NCBI GenBank assembly: GCA_003155795.1
Contig: PMEM01000006.1
Location: 11,040 to 75,039 of the forward strand
Reading direction: 5' to 3'
Source: Gemmatimonadota bacterium
Lineage (GTDB): Bacteria > Gemmatimonadota > Gemmatimonadetes > Gemmatimonadales > Gemmatimonadaceae
Length of the DNA: 64,000 nucleotides
A program made the position numbers and the translations under genes. Below, one piece after another: positions 34,726 to 44,450 of the stretch; the stretch's first letter is position 1; each line of letters opens with the position of its first letter. The notes below the pieces were generated by a model. The model searched no databases and was not told the DNA's origin. It saw only the letters and a program-made list of their open reading frames with translations.

Positions 34726-35346
34726 TTAATTCTCCGATTTGGATTTGAAGCGGGCGATCAATGCCGGCAAAATGGACAGGAATACGATAACCAGAATGAT
34801 CAGCTCGATGTGGCTGGCCACTCCTGGAAATGTGCGGCCAAGCAACAGTCCAATGAGGAGCATAGACCATACCCAGGCCACTCCACCAATCAGATTGTAG
34901 ACCAGAAAGCGAGAGTAGCGCATGTCGCCCATTCCCGCGACTACAGGGGCGAATGTACGGATTATGGGCATGAACCGGGCGATGATGATCGTCTTGCCAC
35001 CGTGCCGCTCATAGAACTGGTGCGCCCGGAGAAGATGCTCGCGGTTGAAGAGGAGCGATTGTTCGCGCGTAAACAGACGGTGACCACCCGCCTTGCCAAT
35101 CGAGTAACCAGCCGTGTCACCCGCGATCGCGGCGACGCTGAGGATGAGTCCGAGCAACCAGACATCGATGTAGCCCTGCGAGGCAAGCAATCCAGCCGTG
35201 ACCAGCAAAGAATCACCAGGCAGAAAGAAGCCAATCAACAGTCCGGTTTCGGCAAAAATTATCGCTGCCATTCCGGAATATCCGGCCGCCTGCACCAGTC
35301 CATTGACGTCGCGCAGCCGGTGGAATAGCTCCGTTAATCCTTGCAT
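34726..35346 (-). CDS. DedA-family membrane protein
   Basis: A polytopic inner-membrane protein of 206 residues. Family marks are [18 protein letters not shown] near 32-49, [13 protein letters not shown] near 76 and the arginine-rich [18 protein letters not shown] near 124-141. DedA proteins act in lipid flipping or recycling and membrane-potential homeostasis. The gene begins with an ATG at 35346 and ends four bases before sodA. Confidence 0.92.
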   Translation of the reverse strand: MQGLTELFHRLRDVNGLVQAAGYSGMAAIIFAETGLLIGFFLPGDSLLVTAGLLASQGYIDVWLLGLILSVAAIAGDTAGYSIGKAGGHRLFTREQSLLFNREHLLRAHQFYERHGGKTIIIARFMPIIRTFAPVVAGMGDMRYSRFLVYNLIGGVAWVWSMLLIGLLLGRTFPGVASHIELIILVIVFLSILPALIARFKSKSEN

Positions 35347-35725
35347 TCTGTGGATGTGAGTGTGATTGCCAGCGTGCGCCGCACGATCAGCGTTACGATC
35401 ACGTCGAACGGACGTTCGGAAACGGCGTTTATTGCCGTCGTCAAAATCCGTGCAATCGGATAAAATTTGCGATTGCTACGGTGAGGGCGGCCGGCGACAA
35501 AGTTAACATCTTCTCGCTGATCGCCACGTAGCACTCGTTGGTCCGAGCACGTGCGAACCACGAGCGGAGCCTCGTGGCATCAATCCTGTAGATGTGCATG
35601 CGATGAATGGCTTGCGCAGAGCTCGAATCGACGGCGTTTGCGACGATCCTGGCGCGCGCGGGGCCATTTGTGCGAAGCGACACGCGTTCGGATCGAGCAC
35701 GATGGACCGGAACTGGAGACTCAAG
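35347..35725. other. Intergenic region between dedA and a small membrane-protein gene
   Basis: This 379-base stretch is the shared upstream region of dedA (minus) and the membrane-protein gene (plus). An open frame on the plus strand from 35594 runs into that gene but does not look coding. A 7-base perfect hairpin (CCACGAG / CTCGTGG) is at 35558-35577. I find no confident promoter or RNA gene. Confidence 0.45.
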
Positions 35726-36196
35726 ATGTCGGAAGAAACTGAGCGGATCGTACCGCGCAGCAGCACGCCCGTGATCGAGCCGCAGGCGACGGAAGCCGAC
35801 GATGCTCGCGCACGCCGCCCTGCGTCACCAAAGCGAATGCAGGTTCGGGCAGCCGACCTCGAACCATATGTCGGACTGAAGTACCTGTCGCGCCTTTTCA
35901 AGTTGATGGCGATAATTCTGATCCTCCTGTTGGCCTCCGAGGTCATCACCGGGCTCGTTACCAGCGGCGCCGCAGACTTGCCCGCGCTACTTGGCGAAAC
36001 CAGCAGACTGATCGTTCTCGCGGGCCTGCTCTGGGGGAGCGGTGATCTTGCGATTCTCCTTATAGACATGGGTCATGATCTGCGTGCGACGAGGATCCTG
36101 CTCGGGCGCCAGTTGGCGCATAGCATGGACGTGCAACTGGTGGGGATCGATCCCGGAATGGCACACGCTGCCGGCGAGTCCGAGCAGCTAGTGTGA
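35726..36196 (+). CDS. Small membrane protein of unknown function
   Basis: I choose the ATG at 35726 (MSEETERIV), which has GGAG eight bases upstream. The frame is open back to 35594 but without conserved features. The product has 156 residues: an Arg/Pro/Ala-rich soluble part to about 55, then two hydrophobic segments near 62-85 and 93-117 and a short cytoplasmic tail with LLGRQLAHSMDV. No domain is recognised. It is followed 58 bases later by another small membrane-protein gene. Confidence 0.7.
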   Translation: MSEETERIVPRSSTPVIEPQATEADDARARRPASPKRMQVRAADLEPYVGLKYLSRLFKLMAIILILLLASEVITGLVTSGAADLPALLGETSRLIVLAGLLWGSGDLAILLIDMGHDLRATRILLGRQLAHSMDVQLVGIDPGMAHAAGESEQLV

Positions 36197-36254
36197 TATT
36201 TGCGGGGCGCGATCGCTTTGTTGGTTCAAAATTCATCCCGTGGAGGCAATCACG

Positions 36255-36407
36255 ATGCTATGGACAATCGCGGTAATCCTTTTCATTCTCTGGCTCCTTG
36301 GCTGGCTCGTCTTTCCAATTGTGGGCGGTCTGATTCACGTACTGCTCGTGGTCGCGATCATCGTCGTAATCTTCCGACTTATCACTGGCCGCAGACCTGT
36401 CGTCTAG
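36255..36407 (+). CDS. Lmo0937/DUF5670-type small membrane protein
   Basis: A 50-residue open frame with a strong ribosome site (GGAGG, eight bases before the ATG). The product begins MLWTIAVILFILWLLGWL, has a second hydrophobic stretch beginning HVLLVVAIIVVIFRL and ends GRRPVV. Composition and length fit the small two-helix Lmo0937 family, whose role is unknown. The reading frame differs from longer overlapping open frames here, which have no family resemblance. Confidence 0.75.
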   Translation: MLWTIAVILFILWLLGWLVFPIVGGLIHVLLVVAIIVVIFRLITGRRPVV

Positions 36408-36417
36408 CATCGCGAAG

Positions 36418-37149
36418 TTGCCGGATGTGCCAACCGTCGGAGCCGCGTCTGATTCGCTTGTGAACACGGCTGCAGCATCCCGTCCTTCTCGCGTGCTTCC
36501 ACGCGTGCTTCCACGCGTGCTTCCACGCGTGCTCGCGGTGAACGTTGGGGAGGTGCGAGAAGTTGACTGGAACGGCCGGAAAATTCGGACGGGAATCTGG
36601 AAATTCCCGGTCACTGGCAAGTCTGTGGCTCTCCGCGGGGTGAATCTGGCTGGCGACGATCAGGGCGACCGGCAGGCGCACGGCGGCCCCGACAAGGCCG
36701 TCTACGCCTACGCAATCGAAGACTACCAGTACTGGAATGAGCGCGAAGGGATCGACATGCGCTCGGCGATGTTCGGTGAGAATCTCACCGTGCAGGGGGT
36801 CGATCTTCGAGCAACCCTGGTCGGCGAACGGTGGCGCATAGGAACCGCTGAGCTGGAAGCGGCGCAGCCCAGACTTCCGTGCTACAAGCTCGGGATTCGC
36901 GTGGGCGACGCAGAATTCCCCGCACGATTTCAGGCCGCCGGTCGACTCGGCGTATACTTTCGCGTCGCCGTCGAGGGCGAAGTCGCCTCTGGCGACGAAA
37001 TAATGGTCACGCATCGCCCGGCGCATGCTGTCACCATCGGTTCGATGATCGAGGCACTTGGCGATCGGAGCATCGCAGCCGGACTGCTTGAGGCTGGATA
37101 CCTGCCGAAATTCTGGCGACGCGTCGCCTCTGGGGAATCTGTCGCGTGA
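36418..37149 (+). CDS. MOSC-domain protein, YiiM-like
   Basis: The product has up to 243 residues. From about 40 onward it fits the MOSC/YiiM family: VNVGEVREVDWNG, GDDQGDRQAHGGPDKAVYAY near 78-97, FGENLTVQG and the conserved Cys in RLPCYKLGIRVGD near 160. YiiM-type proteins use molybdenum cofactor to reduce N-hydroxylated compounds. The first 40 residues hold four copies of RVLP encoded by a 12-base tandem repeat and are unlike the family, so translation may really begin near the GTG at about 36538. Confidence 0.85.
   Translation: MPDVPTVGAASDSLVNTAAASRPSRVLPRVLPRVLPRVLAVNVGEVREVDWNGRKIRTGIWKFPVTGKSVALRGVNLAGDDQGDRQAHGGPDKAVYAYAIEDYQYWNEREGIDMRSAMFGENLTVQGVDLRATLVGERWRIGTAELEAAQPRLPCYKLGIRVGDAEFPARFQAAGRLGVYFRVAVEGEVASGDEIMVTHRPAHAVTIGSMIEALGDRSIAAGLLEAGYLPKFWRRVASGESVA
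36491..36532 (+). repeat. 12-base tandem repeat
   Basis: The unit GCGTGCTTCCAC is repeated three times in a row with a partial fourth copy (GCGTGCTC). It lies at the very start of the MOSC frame. It may be a variable-length tract altering the N-terminus or the leader of that gene. Confidence 0.85.
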
Positions 37150-37263
37150 GCTGCGTCGTCCTCTCCTGACTGCGCTCTGGTGCGCAAGCGCGCCGCGAGG
37201 GGTTTCGAGCGGCAACCACACGGCCGCGTAACGGGTTAGCGTCGCTTTCTGCTACCTTACGCC

Positions 37264-38019
37264 GTGCCAGAATCCATTCTCACGCGCGTCGTGGTCGTCC
37301 TTTACGAGCCGCAGGACCCCGTCAACATCGGTGCCACTGTTCGCGCCATGAAAAACATGGGGGCGACTGATCTGAGGTTGGTGCGCCCCTGCGAGTATAC
37401 CGAGTACCGGCTGGCTGGTATCGCCCATGGCACGGCGGACGTGATCGAGCGCATCGAACATTTTGAGACTCTCGACGAAGCACTTGCCGATTGTGTGAAG
37501 GTGGCGGCGTTCACGGCGAGGCGGCGTGCGGCCAAGCGAGCACTCACCGACGCTCGGGCGGCGGCGCCGATCATTCGCAGTGCCACGCAGGAGGGGAAGG
37601 TGGCGCTGCTGTTCGGTCGGGAGGACAGCGGGCTTCCGAATGATGCCATGGACCGTGGCCATCTTGTCGTGACGATTTCCACAACCGAGCACAGTTCGCT
37701 GAACCTGGCCCAGGCGGTCCTGCTGGCCCTGTACGAGTTGCACGTGGCTGCCGCCGACGCGACACGGATAATCCGCCCGCCCAAGCGAGATGCACCGGCT
37801 GCTCTGGCCGCCGATTACGAGTTGATGTTCGATGATGTCGAGAAAGCGCTGGACGCCGTTCAGTTCTTCAAGACGCGCCATCATGACCGGATTATGCGCT
37901 CAATCCGGTCCCTCGCGTTCCGGGCATCGCCCGACACGCGGGAGATCGCACTCACGCGCGCGATGGCGATCGAGGTTTTGCGTACGATAGATCGCATCAA
38001 GCGCGGCCTTGCATCATAG
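37264..38019 (+). CDS. trmJ: SpoU/TrmH-family RNA 2'-O-methyltransferase, TrmJ-like
   Basis: A product of 251 residues starting at a GTG at 37264. Family motif 1 is VVVLYEPQDPVNIGATVRAMKNMG near residues 9-32, motif 2 VALLFGREDSGLPN near 114 and motif 3 STTEHSSLNLAQAV near 139, which form the knotted SAM-binding fold. The N-terminal form fits TrmJ, which methylates position 32 of tRNA, better than TrmH, and a C-terminal helical extension is present. The exact target is inferred. Confidence 0.88.
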   Translation: MPESILTRVVVVLYEPQDPVNIGATVRAMKNMGATDLRLVRPCEYTEYRLAGIAHGTADVIERIEHFETLDEALADCVKVAAFTARRRAAKRALTDARAAAPIIRSATQEGKVALLFGREDSGLPNDAMDRGHLVVTISTTEHSSLNLAQAVLLALYELHVAAADATRIIRPPKRDAPAALAADYELMFDDVEKALDAVQFFKTRHHDRIMRSIRSLAFRASPDTREIALTRAMAIEVLRTIDRIKRGLAS

Positions 38020-38037
38020 GCTTCTAGCGGCGATAAT
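38009..38037 (+). promoter_or_regulatory. Promoter of the alternative complex III operon
   Basis: TTGCAT at 38009-38014 and GATAAT at 38032-38037 are separated by exactly 17 bases, close to the sigma-70 consensus. It overlaps the last codons of trmJ and lies just upstream of actA. Transcription would begin near 38044. Confidence 0.6.
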
Positions 38038-38109
38038 ACGCGCACATCTTGGCTGGTGAACGTTTTCACAAAGCCGAGCGTTTCACTCGCCTTTAACTAC
38101 GATTCACGG

Positions 38110-38643
38110 ATGGCGTTGCGAAGGAAGTGGCTCACGGTATCGGGATTCATCGCGATAGCTGCAGTGGCCACGATGCTCTCAGCATTTAGCGGCGCTTCAA
38201 CGTCGCAGGGTTTCAGCCCCGTGCAGCCGGTTCGATTCCCACATCCTCTGCATGTACAGACGTTGAAAATGAACTGCCTGTACTGCCACTTTTCCGCCAA
38301 CAAATCGCCGGATCCAGGCATGCCCGCCGTTGCGACGTGCATGGGTTGCCACGCGCTGGTCGGGACGGACAAGCCGGAGATCAAGAAGCTGGCCGCGTAC
38401 TGGAACAAGAAGCAGCCTGTGCCGTGGGTTCGGATGCACAAGGTTCCGGAGTACGTCCACTTCCCGCACATGAGTCACGTGAACGCTGGGGTGTCGTGCC
38501 AGACGTGCCACGGGCCGATTCAGAACATGAATCAAGTCTATCAGTACTCTTCTTTGAATATGGGTTGGTGCGTCAGCTGCCATATCGGTCAGTCGAACCC
38601 GCCATTCAAGGCGCGCTACGACTGCGCCGCCTGCCACTACTGA
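38110..38643 (+). CDS. actA: Alternative complex III subunit ActA, pentaheme cytochrome c
   Basis: A membrane-anchored periplasmic cytochrome with five CXXCH motifs: CLYCH, CMGCH, CQTCH, CVSCH and CAACH. This is the heme number reported for ActA of characterised complexes. The start is placed at the ATG at 38110, giving a basic tip and a hydrophobic segment (MALRRKWLTVSGFIAIAAVA); a GTG at 38056 is also in frame. Extra His residues (FPHPLH, FPHMSH) may be distal heme ligands. It opens the act operon and would pass electrons from ActB/ActE toward a terminal oxidase. Confidence 0.93.
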   Translation: MALRRKWLTVSGFIAIAAVATMLSAFSGASTSQGFSPVQPVRFPHPLHVQTLKMNCLYCHFSANKSPDPGMPAVATCMGCHALVGTDKPEIKKLAAYWNKKQPVPWVRMHKVPEYVHFPHMSHVNAGVSCQTCHGPIQNMNQVYQYSSLNMGWCVSCHIGQSNPPFKARYDCAACHY

Positions 38644-38650
38644 GTCGCAC

Positions 38651-41600
38651 ATGAGCAGCGAAGAAACAGAATCAAAGGGAATCAAGCGCAGAGACTTTCT
38701 GAAAGTTGTCGGAGGCGGCGTTGCAGTTGCGGCGTCCATCGGCTGCGAATCGGACAAGATCGAGAAGCTGATTCCATATCTGGTTTCACCTGACAACACC
38801 GTTCCCGGCGTTTCGACCTACTACGCAACTACCTGTCGAGGCTGTGCAGCGGCGTGCGGACTGATCGCCGAAACCAGGGACGGGCGCACCACCAAGCTTG
38901 AGGGGAATCCGGATCACCCGGTGAACCGCGGCGCGCTGTGCGCAACTGGCCAGGCTGAACTGCAGGCGTTGTACAATCCCGATCGTTATCGCTCGCCGAT
39001 GATTCGCAAGAACGGCAAGCTGGTCGCGGCAAAATGGGACGAGGCGTTCAAGCTCTTCTCGGAGAAACTTGGCGAGACGCGCTCGCGCGGCGGTGCAGCG
39101 AATGCGGTCTTCATCAATCAGCACGAATCCGGCTCGTTCCCGGCGTTCCTCGATCAGTGGTTGTCCGATTTCGGGATGCCCGCGCACATCAGCTACGATG
39201 CCGGTGTTGATACCGAGGCGATAGCGGCGCACACGGCAGCATATGGCGTTGCGTGGCCGCGTTTCGACTTCACCGCGACGCAACTCATCATATCGTTCGG
39301 CGCGGATTTTCTGGATGGATGGGGACCGTCGGTTCCGCAGCAGTTGGACTGGGCTGACGCTCGTGCCAAGCTGGCTGGCGCACCGCGGCTCGTTTTCGTC
39401 GGCGCGCGCCGCTCGCTCACCGGCCTCAACGCCGATACGTGGATCGATTGCAAACCGGGCACCGAGATTTCGGTTGCGCGCGCATTGTCTGGCGAGATGC
39501 CTGTCGCCGCCGCTGCCCAGGCGTGTGGCGTTGACGCGTCGCGCCTGCAGGCGGTTGTTGACGAATACAAGGCTGCCAAGCCGGCACTCGTTCTGGCGGG
39601 TGGCCACGTTGCGGGCGCAGCACAGTTGCTCGCGGCCGCATCCGCGCTGAATCATGCGAACGGCGCGATCGGGACGGCGATTCGTCCTGACCAGGCGCTG
39701 CTTGGTTACGAAGGCATCGCCGCTCCGGCGCAGCTTCGCGCTGCGGTTGCGCGCATGAACTCTGGCGGCGTGTCGCTGCTCATGGTTCGCGGTGCCAACC
39801 CTGCGTACAGCATGCCCAGGAGCACCGGCTTCGCTCAGGCGATGGCGAAGGTGCCCTTCAAGGTGTCATTCTCGAGCATCATGGATGACACGAGTGAGTT
39901 GTGTGATCTGGTTCTTCCGGATCACCACTCGCTGGAACAGTGGGGCGATGCGGAACCTGTTCGCGGAACACTGTCGCTGCAACAGCCGGCGATGGATCCG
40001 GTGTTCGACTCGCTTGCAACGTCTGATGTTCTCATCCGGATTGCAAAGGGCGATCCTGCGACGGCCGCGAAATACGCGATGCCGGATTACCGCAGCTGGC
40101 TGATCGCTCGAATTCCGGGCGGTGCTGAAGGAATGGCGGCCGCGCTTCCAAAGGGCATTGTGGCCGGTACCGCGCTCGCGCGCACCGCGGCACGCCCGGC
40201 GCTTCCGGCCATCGCGCAGGTTCCGGACATCGCGACGACTTCTGGCGATCTGTATCTCTACGTTTACCACCATCCGGTGCTTCGCGATGGGCGCGGCGCA
40301 AACAAGCCATGGCTACAGGAGCTTCCGGATCCCGTTACCAAGCTCACCTGGCAGACGGTTGTCGAGATGCACCCGCTTACGGCCCTTAAGATGGGTCTCG
40401 ACAATAGCGATCTCGTTGTGGTCACCACGAGCGCGGGCAAGCTGGCCGCGCCGGTCTATCTCTATCTCGGTATCCGCCAGGATACGATCGCCATCGCTAC
40501 CGGCCGCGGACACGTCAACGCCGGCAGATACGCGAAGGCCGGTGAGAATGCGTTCGATCTGGTGCCGCTCGCAGAGAATGCTGCTGGTGGAATAGCACTC
40601 GTAAGTACCCGGGCAAGCGTGACGAAAGCTGGCGGCAGCATGTTGCTTGCGACGACAGAGGGTTCTGCCCGGCAGCACCTCCGTGACATCGCGCGCGCAA
40701 TACCTGTCGGCGAACTCAATGGTGGCGGCGCACACAAGGCAGAGCCGGAAGAAGAGCACCTCGAAGGTGACGCGTCGCACGAATTTCTGCCTGGCCTCCG
40801 TTCGCCGGTCGCGAACGATGCACAGGGTGATTTCGGTAATCCGAACTCCAATGACAAGGGGATGTACGATCCCAACCATTGGAGCAACATGGCCAAGCGT
40901 CGCTGGGCCATGACAATCGATCTCGCCCGTTGTACGGGATGCGCTGCATGCGTCACTGCGTGCTACGCGGAGAACAACATTCCCACAGTTGGTGCGGACT
41001 GGCAGGCAGCACAGATACTTCCGGATCGCACAGGCTTTGGCGCGAACATCACGCGAAGCCGCGAGATGGCGTGGATTCGCCTTGAGCGCTACTACGAGGG
41101 TGGGGAAGACGGCAGCGCAGATTTCGAGACACGATTCATTCCAATGATGTGTCAGCACTGCGGCAACGCTCCGTGCGAGCCAGTCTGCCCGGTGTACGCG
41201 ACGTACCACGCGCCCGACGGCCTGAATGTCCAGGTCTATAACCGTTGCGTCGGTACCCGTTATTGTTCCAACAACTGCCCGTACAAGGTTCGCTACTTCA
41301 ACTGGTTTGGATATGGCGAACCGCATCGTCCGCAGTATGCATTCCCGGAACCGCTCAACTGGCAGTTGAATCCCGACGTGACGGTGCGTGGCAAGGGTGT
41401 CATGGAGAAGTGCTCCATGTGCGTCCAGCGCATTCGCGGCGCAGAGCATCGTGCGAAACTCGAGGACCGGCCGTTGCGTCCGGATGAGTTTACCACCGCG
41501 TGCGCGGAGGCGTGTCCATCGCGTGCAATTACGTTCGGCGACGCAGCAGATGAATCGTGGTCAGTTACGCGTCTGATCAAGGACGAGCGTGCATATCATG

Positions 41601-41689
41601 TATTCGAAGAGCTCAACACATTTACCGCGGTAGTGTACTTGAAGAAAGTCAATCACCCGTCGCCGGCTGCAGAGCCGGCGCACGCGTAG
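38651..41689 (+). CDS. actB: Alternative complex III subunit ActB, molybdopterin-oxidoreductase-like and iron-sulfur fusion
   Basis: A product of 1012 residues. The N-terminus has a Tat motif (KRRDFLKVV) followed by a hydrophobic segment and SIGC, a possible lipobox. Residues about 55-670 resemble the molybdopterin oxidoreductase fold, though in known complexes no molybdenum is bound. A C-x2-C-x3-C...C pattern (Cys 62, 65, 69 and 97) is near its start. Residues about 750-1000 are a ferredoxin-like part with CTGCAACVTACYAEN, CQHCGNAPCEPVCP, CVGTRYCSNNCPY, CSMCVQRI and ACAEACPSRAI, enough for four Fe-S clusters. It lies seven bases after actA. Confidence 0.94.
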   Translation: MSSEETESKGIKRRDFLKVVGGGVAVAASIGCESDKIEKLIPYLVSPDNTVPGVSTYYATTCRGCAAACGLIAETRDGRTTKLEGNPDHPVNRGALCATGQAELQALYNPDRYRSPMIRKNGKLVAAKWDEAFKLFSEKLGETRSRGGAANAVFINQHESGSFPAFLDQWLSDFGMPAHISYDAGVDTEAIAAHTAAYGVAWPRFDFTATQLIISFGADFLDGWGPSVPQQLDWADARAKLAGAPRLVFVGARRSLTGLNADTWIDCKPGTEISVARALSGEMPVAAAAQACGVDASRLQAVVDEYKAAKPALVLAGGHVAGAAQLLAAASALNHANGAIGTAIRPDQALLGYEGIAAPAQLRAAVARMNSGGVSLLMVRGANPAYSMPRSTGFAQAMAKVPFKVSFSSIMDDTSELCDLVLPDHHSLEQWGDAEPVRGTLSLQQPAMDPVFDSLATSDVLIRIAKGDPATAAKYAMPDYRSWLIARIPGGAEGMAAALPKGIVAGTALARTAARPALPAIAQVPDIATTSGDLYLYVYHHPVLRDGRGANKPWLQELPDPVTKLTWQTVVEMHPLTALKMGLDNSDLVVVTTSAGKLAAPVYLYLGIRQDTIAIATGRGHVNAGRYAKAGENAFDLVPLAENAAGGIALVSTRASVTKAGGSMLLATTEGSARQHLRDIARAIPVGELNGGGAHKAEPEEEHLEGDASHEFLPGLRSPVANDAQGDFGNPNSNDKGMYDPNHWSNMAKRRWAMTIDLARCTGCAACVTACYAENNIPTVGADWQAAQILPDRTGFGANITRSREMAWIRLERYYEGGEDGSADFETRFIPMMCQHCGNAPCEPVCPVYATYHAPDGLNVQVYNRCVGTRYCSNNCPYKVRYFNWFGYGEPHRPQYAFPEPLNWQLNPDVTVRGKGVMEKCSMCVQRIRGAEHRAKLEDRPLRPDEFTTACAEACPSRAITFGDAADESWSVTRLIKDERAYHVFEELNTFTAVVYLKKVNHPSPAAEPAHA

Positions 41690-41699
41690 GAGTCCGCGG

Positions 41700-43159
<1,460 letters not shown>

Positions 43160-43160
<1 letters not shown>

Positions 43161-43660
43161 TGCGCGGCGTAATTGGGCTGTTTCGCGAACTGGATGCCAC
43201 ATGCGATGCGATCGCGGCTCTCAAGAAGCGGAAAATTGGAGAGTTTACGGTTTACTCGCCAACTCCGCGCCATGAGATCGAACACGCAATAGACAAGGGG
43301 CCGAGTGCTGTTCGCATGTTCACGCTGATCGGCGGCCTTTCTGGTGTCACGTTCGGTTACTGGATTGCAATCTGGATCTCTGATTACTGGCCACTCGTCG
43401 TAGGTGGAAAGGCAATCGCTTCATGGATTCCGTACACAGTCTTTGGCTTCGAAGTGATGGTGCTCTTCGGAGGCCTCGCGACAGTTGCGGGACTATTTGC
43501 GATGGCGAGATTTCCGCGCATCACGCACACAGTCGGCTACGATAACCGATTCAGCTACGGGGATTTCGGCGTGTGGATCGAACCGTCCCCCGATAAAATG
43601 CTGGAGGCAGAGCAGTTGCTACGCGATGCAGGAGCTGTGGAGGTGCGTGTTGAACGCTAG
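43160..43660 (+). CDS. actD: Alternative complex III subunit ActD (DUF3341)
   Basis: A product of 166 residues: a small alpha/beta N-terminal part (LFRELDATCDAI, FTVYSPTPRHEIEHAI), two membrane segments near 52-75 and 94-115, and a C-terminal part with FSYGDFGVWIE. This is the usual ActD architecture. It carries no cofactor and supports assembly with ActC and ActF. It overlaps actE at its 3' end. Confidence 0.92.
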
Positions 43661-44450
43661 AACTATCCGCGCGCTGCTTGCGATAGCGCCGCTTACCCTC
43701 AGCCTCTCGGCTTGCGAGTGGTTCAGCGACTTCCGTCGCCAGCCAGCGCTGCATCCGTGGCAGCCCATTCACTGCGACGCGCGACGCGACGTCTGTGATG
43801 AGACGATACCGTCCCGCGGCAATCCGCAGAATTCGGTCTCGATATACGGTACCGAGCGTGCCGGTTTCGAAACTTCATATAGTCCGTTGCCCGGCACGAT
43901 CGATTCCATGTCGAACATTCAGAATCCGACGCCTGTGACGGACGCATCCCTACGCAACGGACACAAATACTTCGCGATCAATTGCGAAGTCTGTCACGGA
44001 GAGAAGGGGTTGGGTGATGGACCCGCTACCAAGTATGGAATGATTGGAATCAATCTCACGATGGACATTACGAAGAATCGAACTGACGGGTACATCTTCG
44101 GCATGATTCGGAATGGGCGCGGTGCCATGCCGTCGTACAACCGAATCGAAGAGATGGACCGCTGGGATGTTGTGAATTACATCCGTGCACTGCAGGGGAA
44201 GGTTGCGGCTAACATCACGACTGGTCCGCTCGCCGAGCCAGGAGTGACGGGGCGGTGGGTCCCGGGCTTCACACGTGATGCGCCCACCAAGCGGCCGCCG
44301 TTTTATCCACCCTACGAAGGCAGCGCCAAAGCCTGGTATCACAACGGCGAGGCGCCTCCTGCGCTGAACATGAAATCCCCGCGTGTCGGCCCACCGTTGC
44401 TCGACTCAATGATCTACAAGACTGGTATCCCGCAGGCGGTCAAGCCATGA
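43650..44450 (+). CDS. actE: Alternative complex III subunit ActE, monoheme cytochrome c lipoprotein
   Basis: I place the start at the TTG at 43650, since GGAGG lies six bases upstream and the product then opens with a lipoprotein signal ending in SLSAC; a GTG three bases earlier is an alternative. The mature protein has one CXXCH heme site (NCEVCHGEKGLGDG) with the axial Met candidate in GAMPSYN. Open frames back to 43485 cover actD and are not real. The protein would be lipid-anchored at the periplasmic face and relay electrons with ActA. Confidence 0.9.
   Translation: MNARTIRALLAIAPLTLSLSACEWFSDFRRQPALHPWQPIHCDARRDVCDETIPSRGNPQNSVSIYGTERAGFETSYSPLPGTIDSMSNIQNPTPVTDASLRNGHKYFAINCEVCHGEKGLGDGPATKYGMIGINLTMDITKNRTDGYIFGMIRNGRGAMPSYNRIEEMDRWDVVNYIRALQGKVAANITTGPLAEPGVTGRWVPGFTRDAPTKRPPFYPPYEGSAKAWYHNGEAPPALNMKSPRVGPPLLDSMIYKTGIPQAVKP

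Noticed and set aside
36481-36540. CRISPR-like direct repeats.
   Set aside because: The units are only 12 bases, directly adjacent and without spacers. It is a simple tandem repeat within or before a gene.
40313-41449. A long minus-strand open frame of 378 residues inside actB.
   Set aside because: It is antisense to the iron-sulfur part of ActB, which is well conserved, and has no recognisable domain.
38651-41689. A molybdenum-containing reductase such as polysulfide or nitrate reductase.
   Set aside because: The gene lies in a full actABCDEF set with a pentaheme ActA and monoheme ActE. In this complex the molybdopterin-like part carries no molybdenum.
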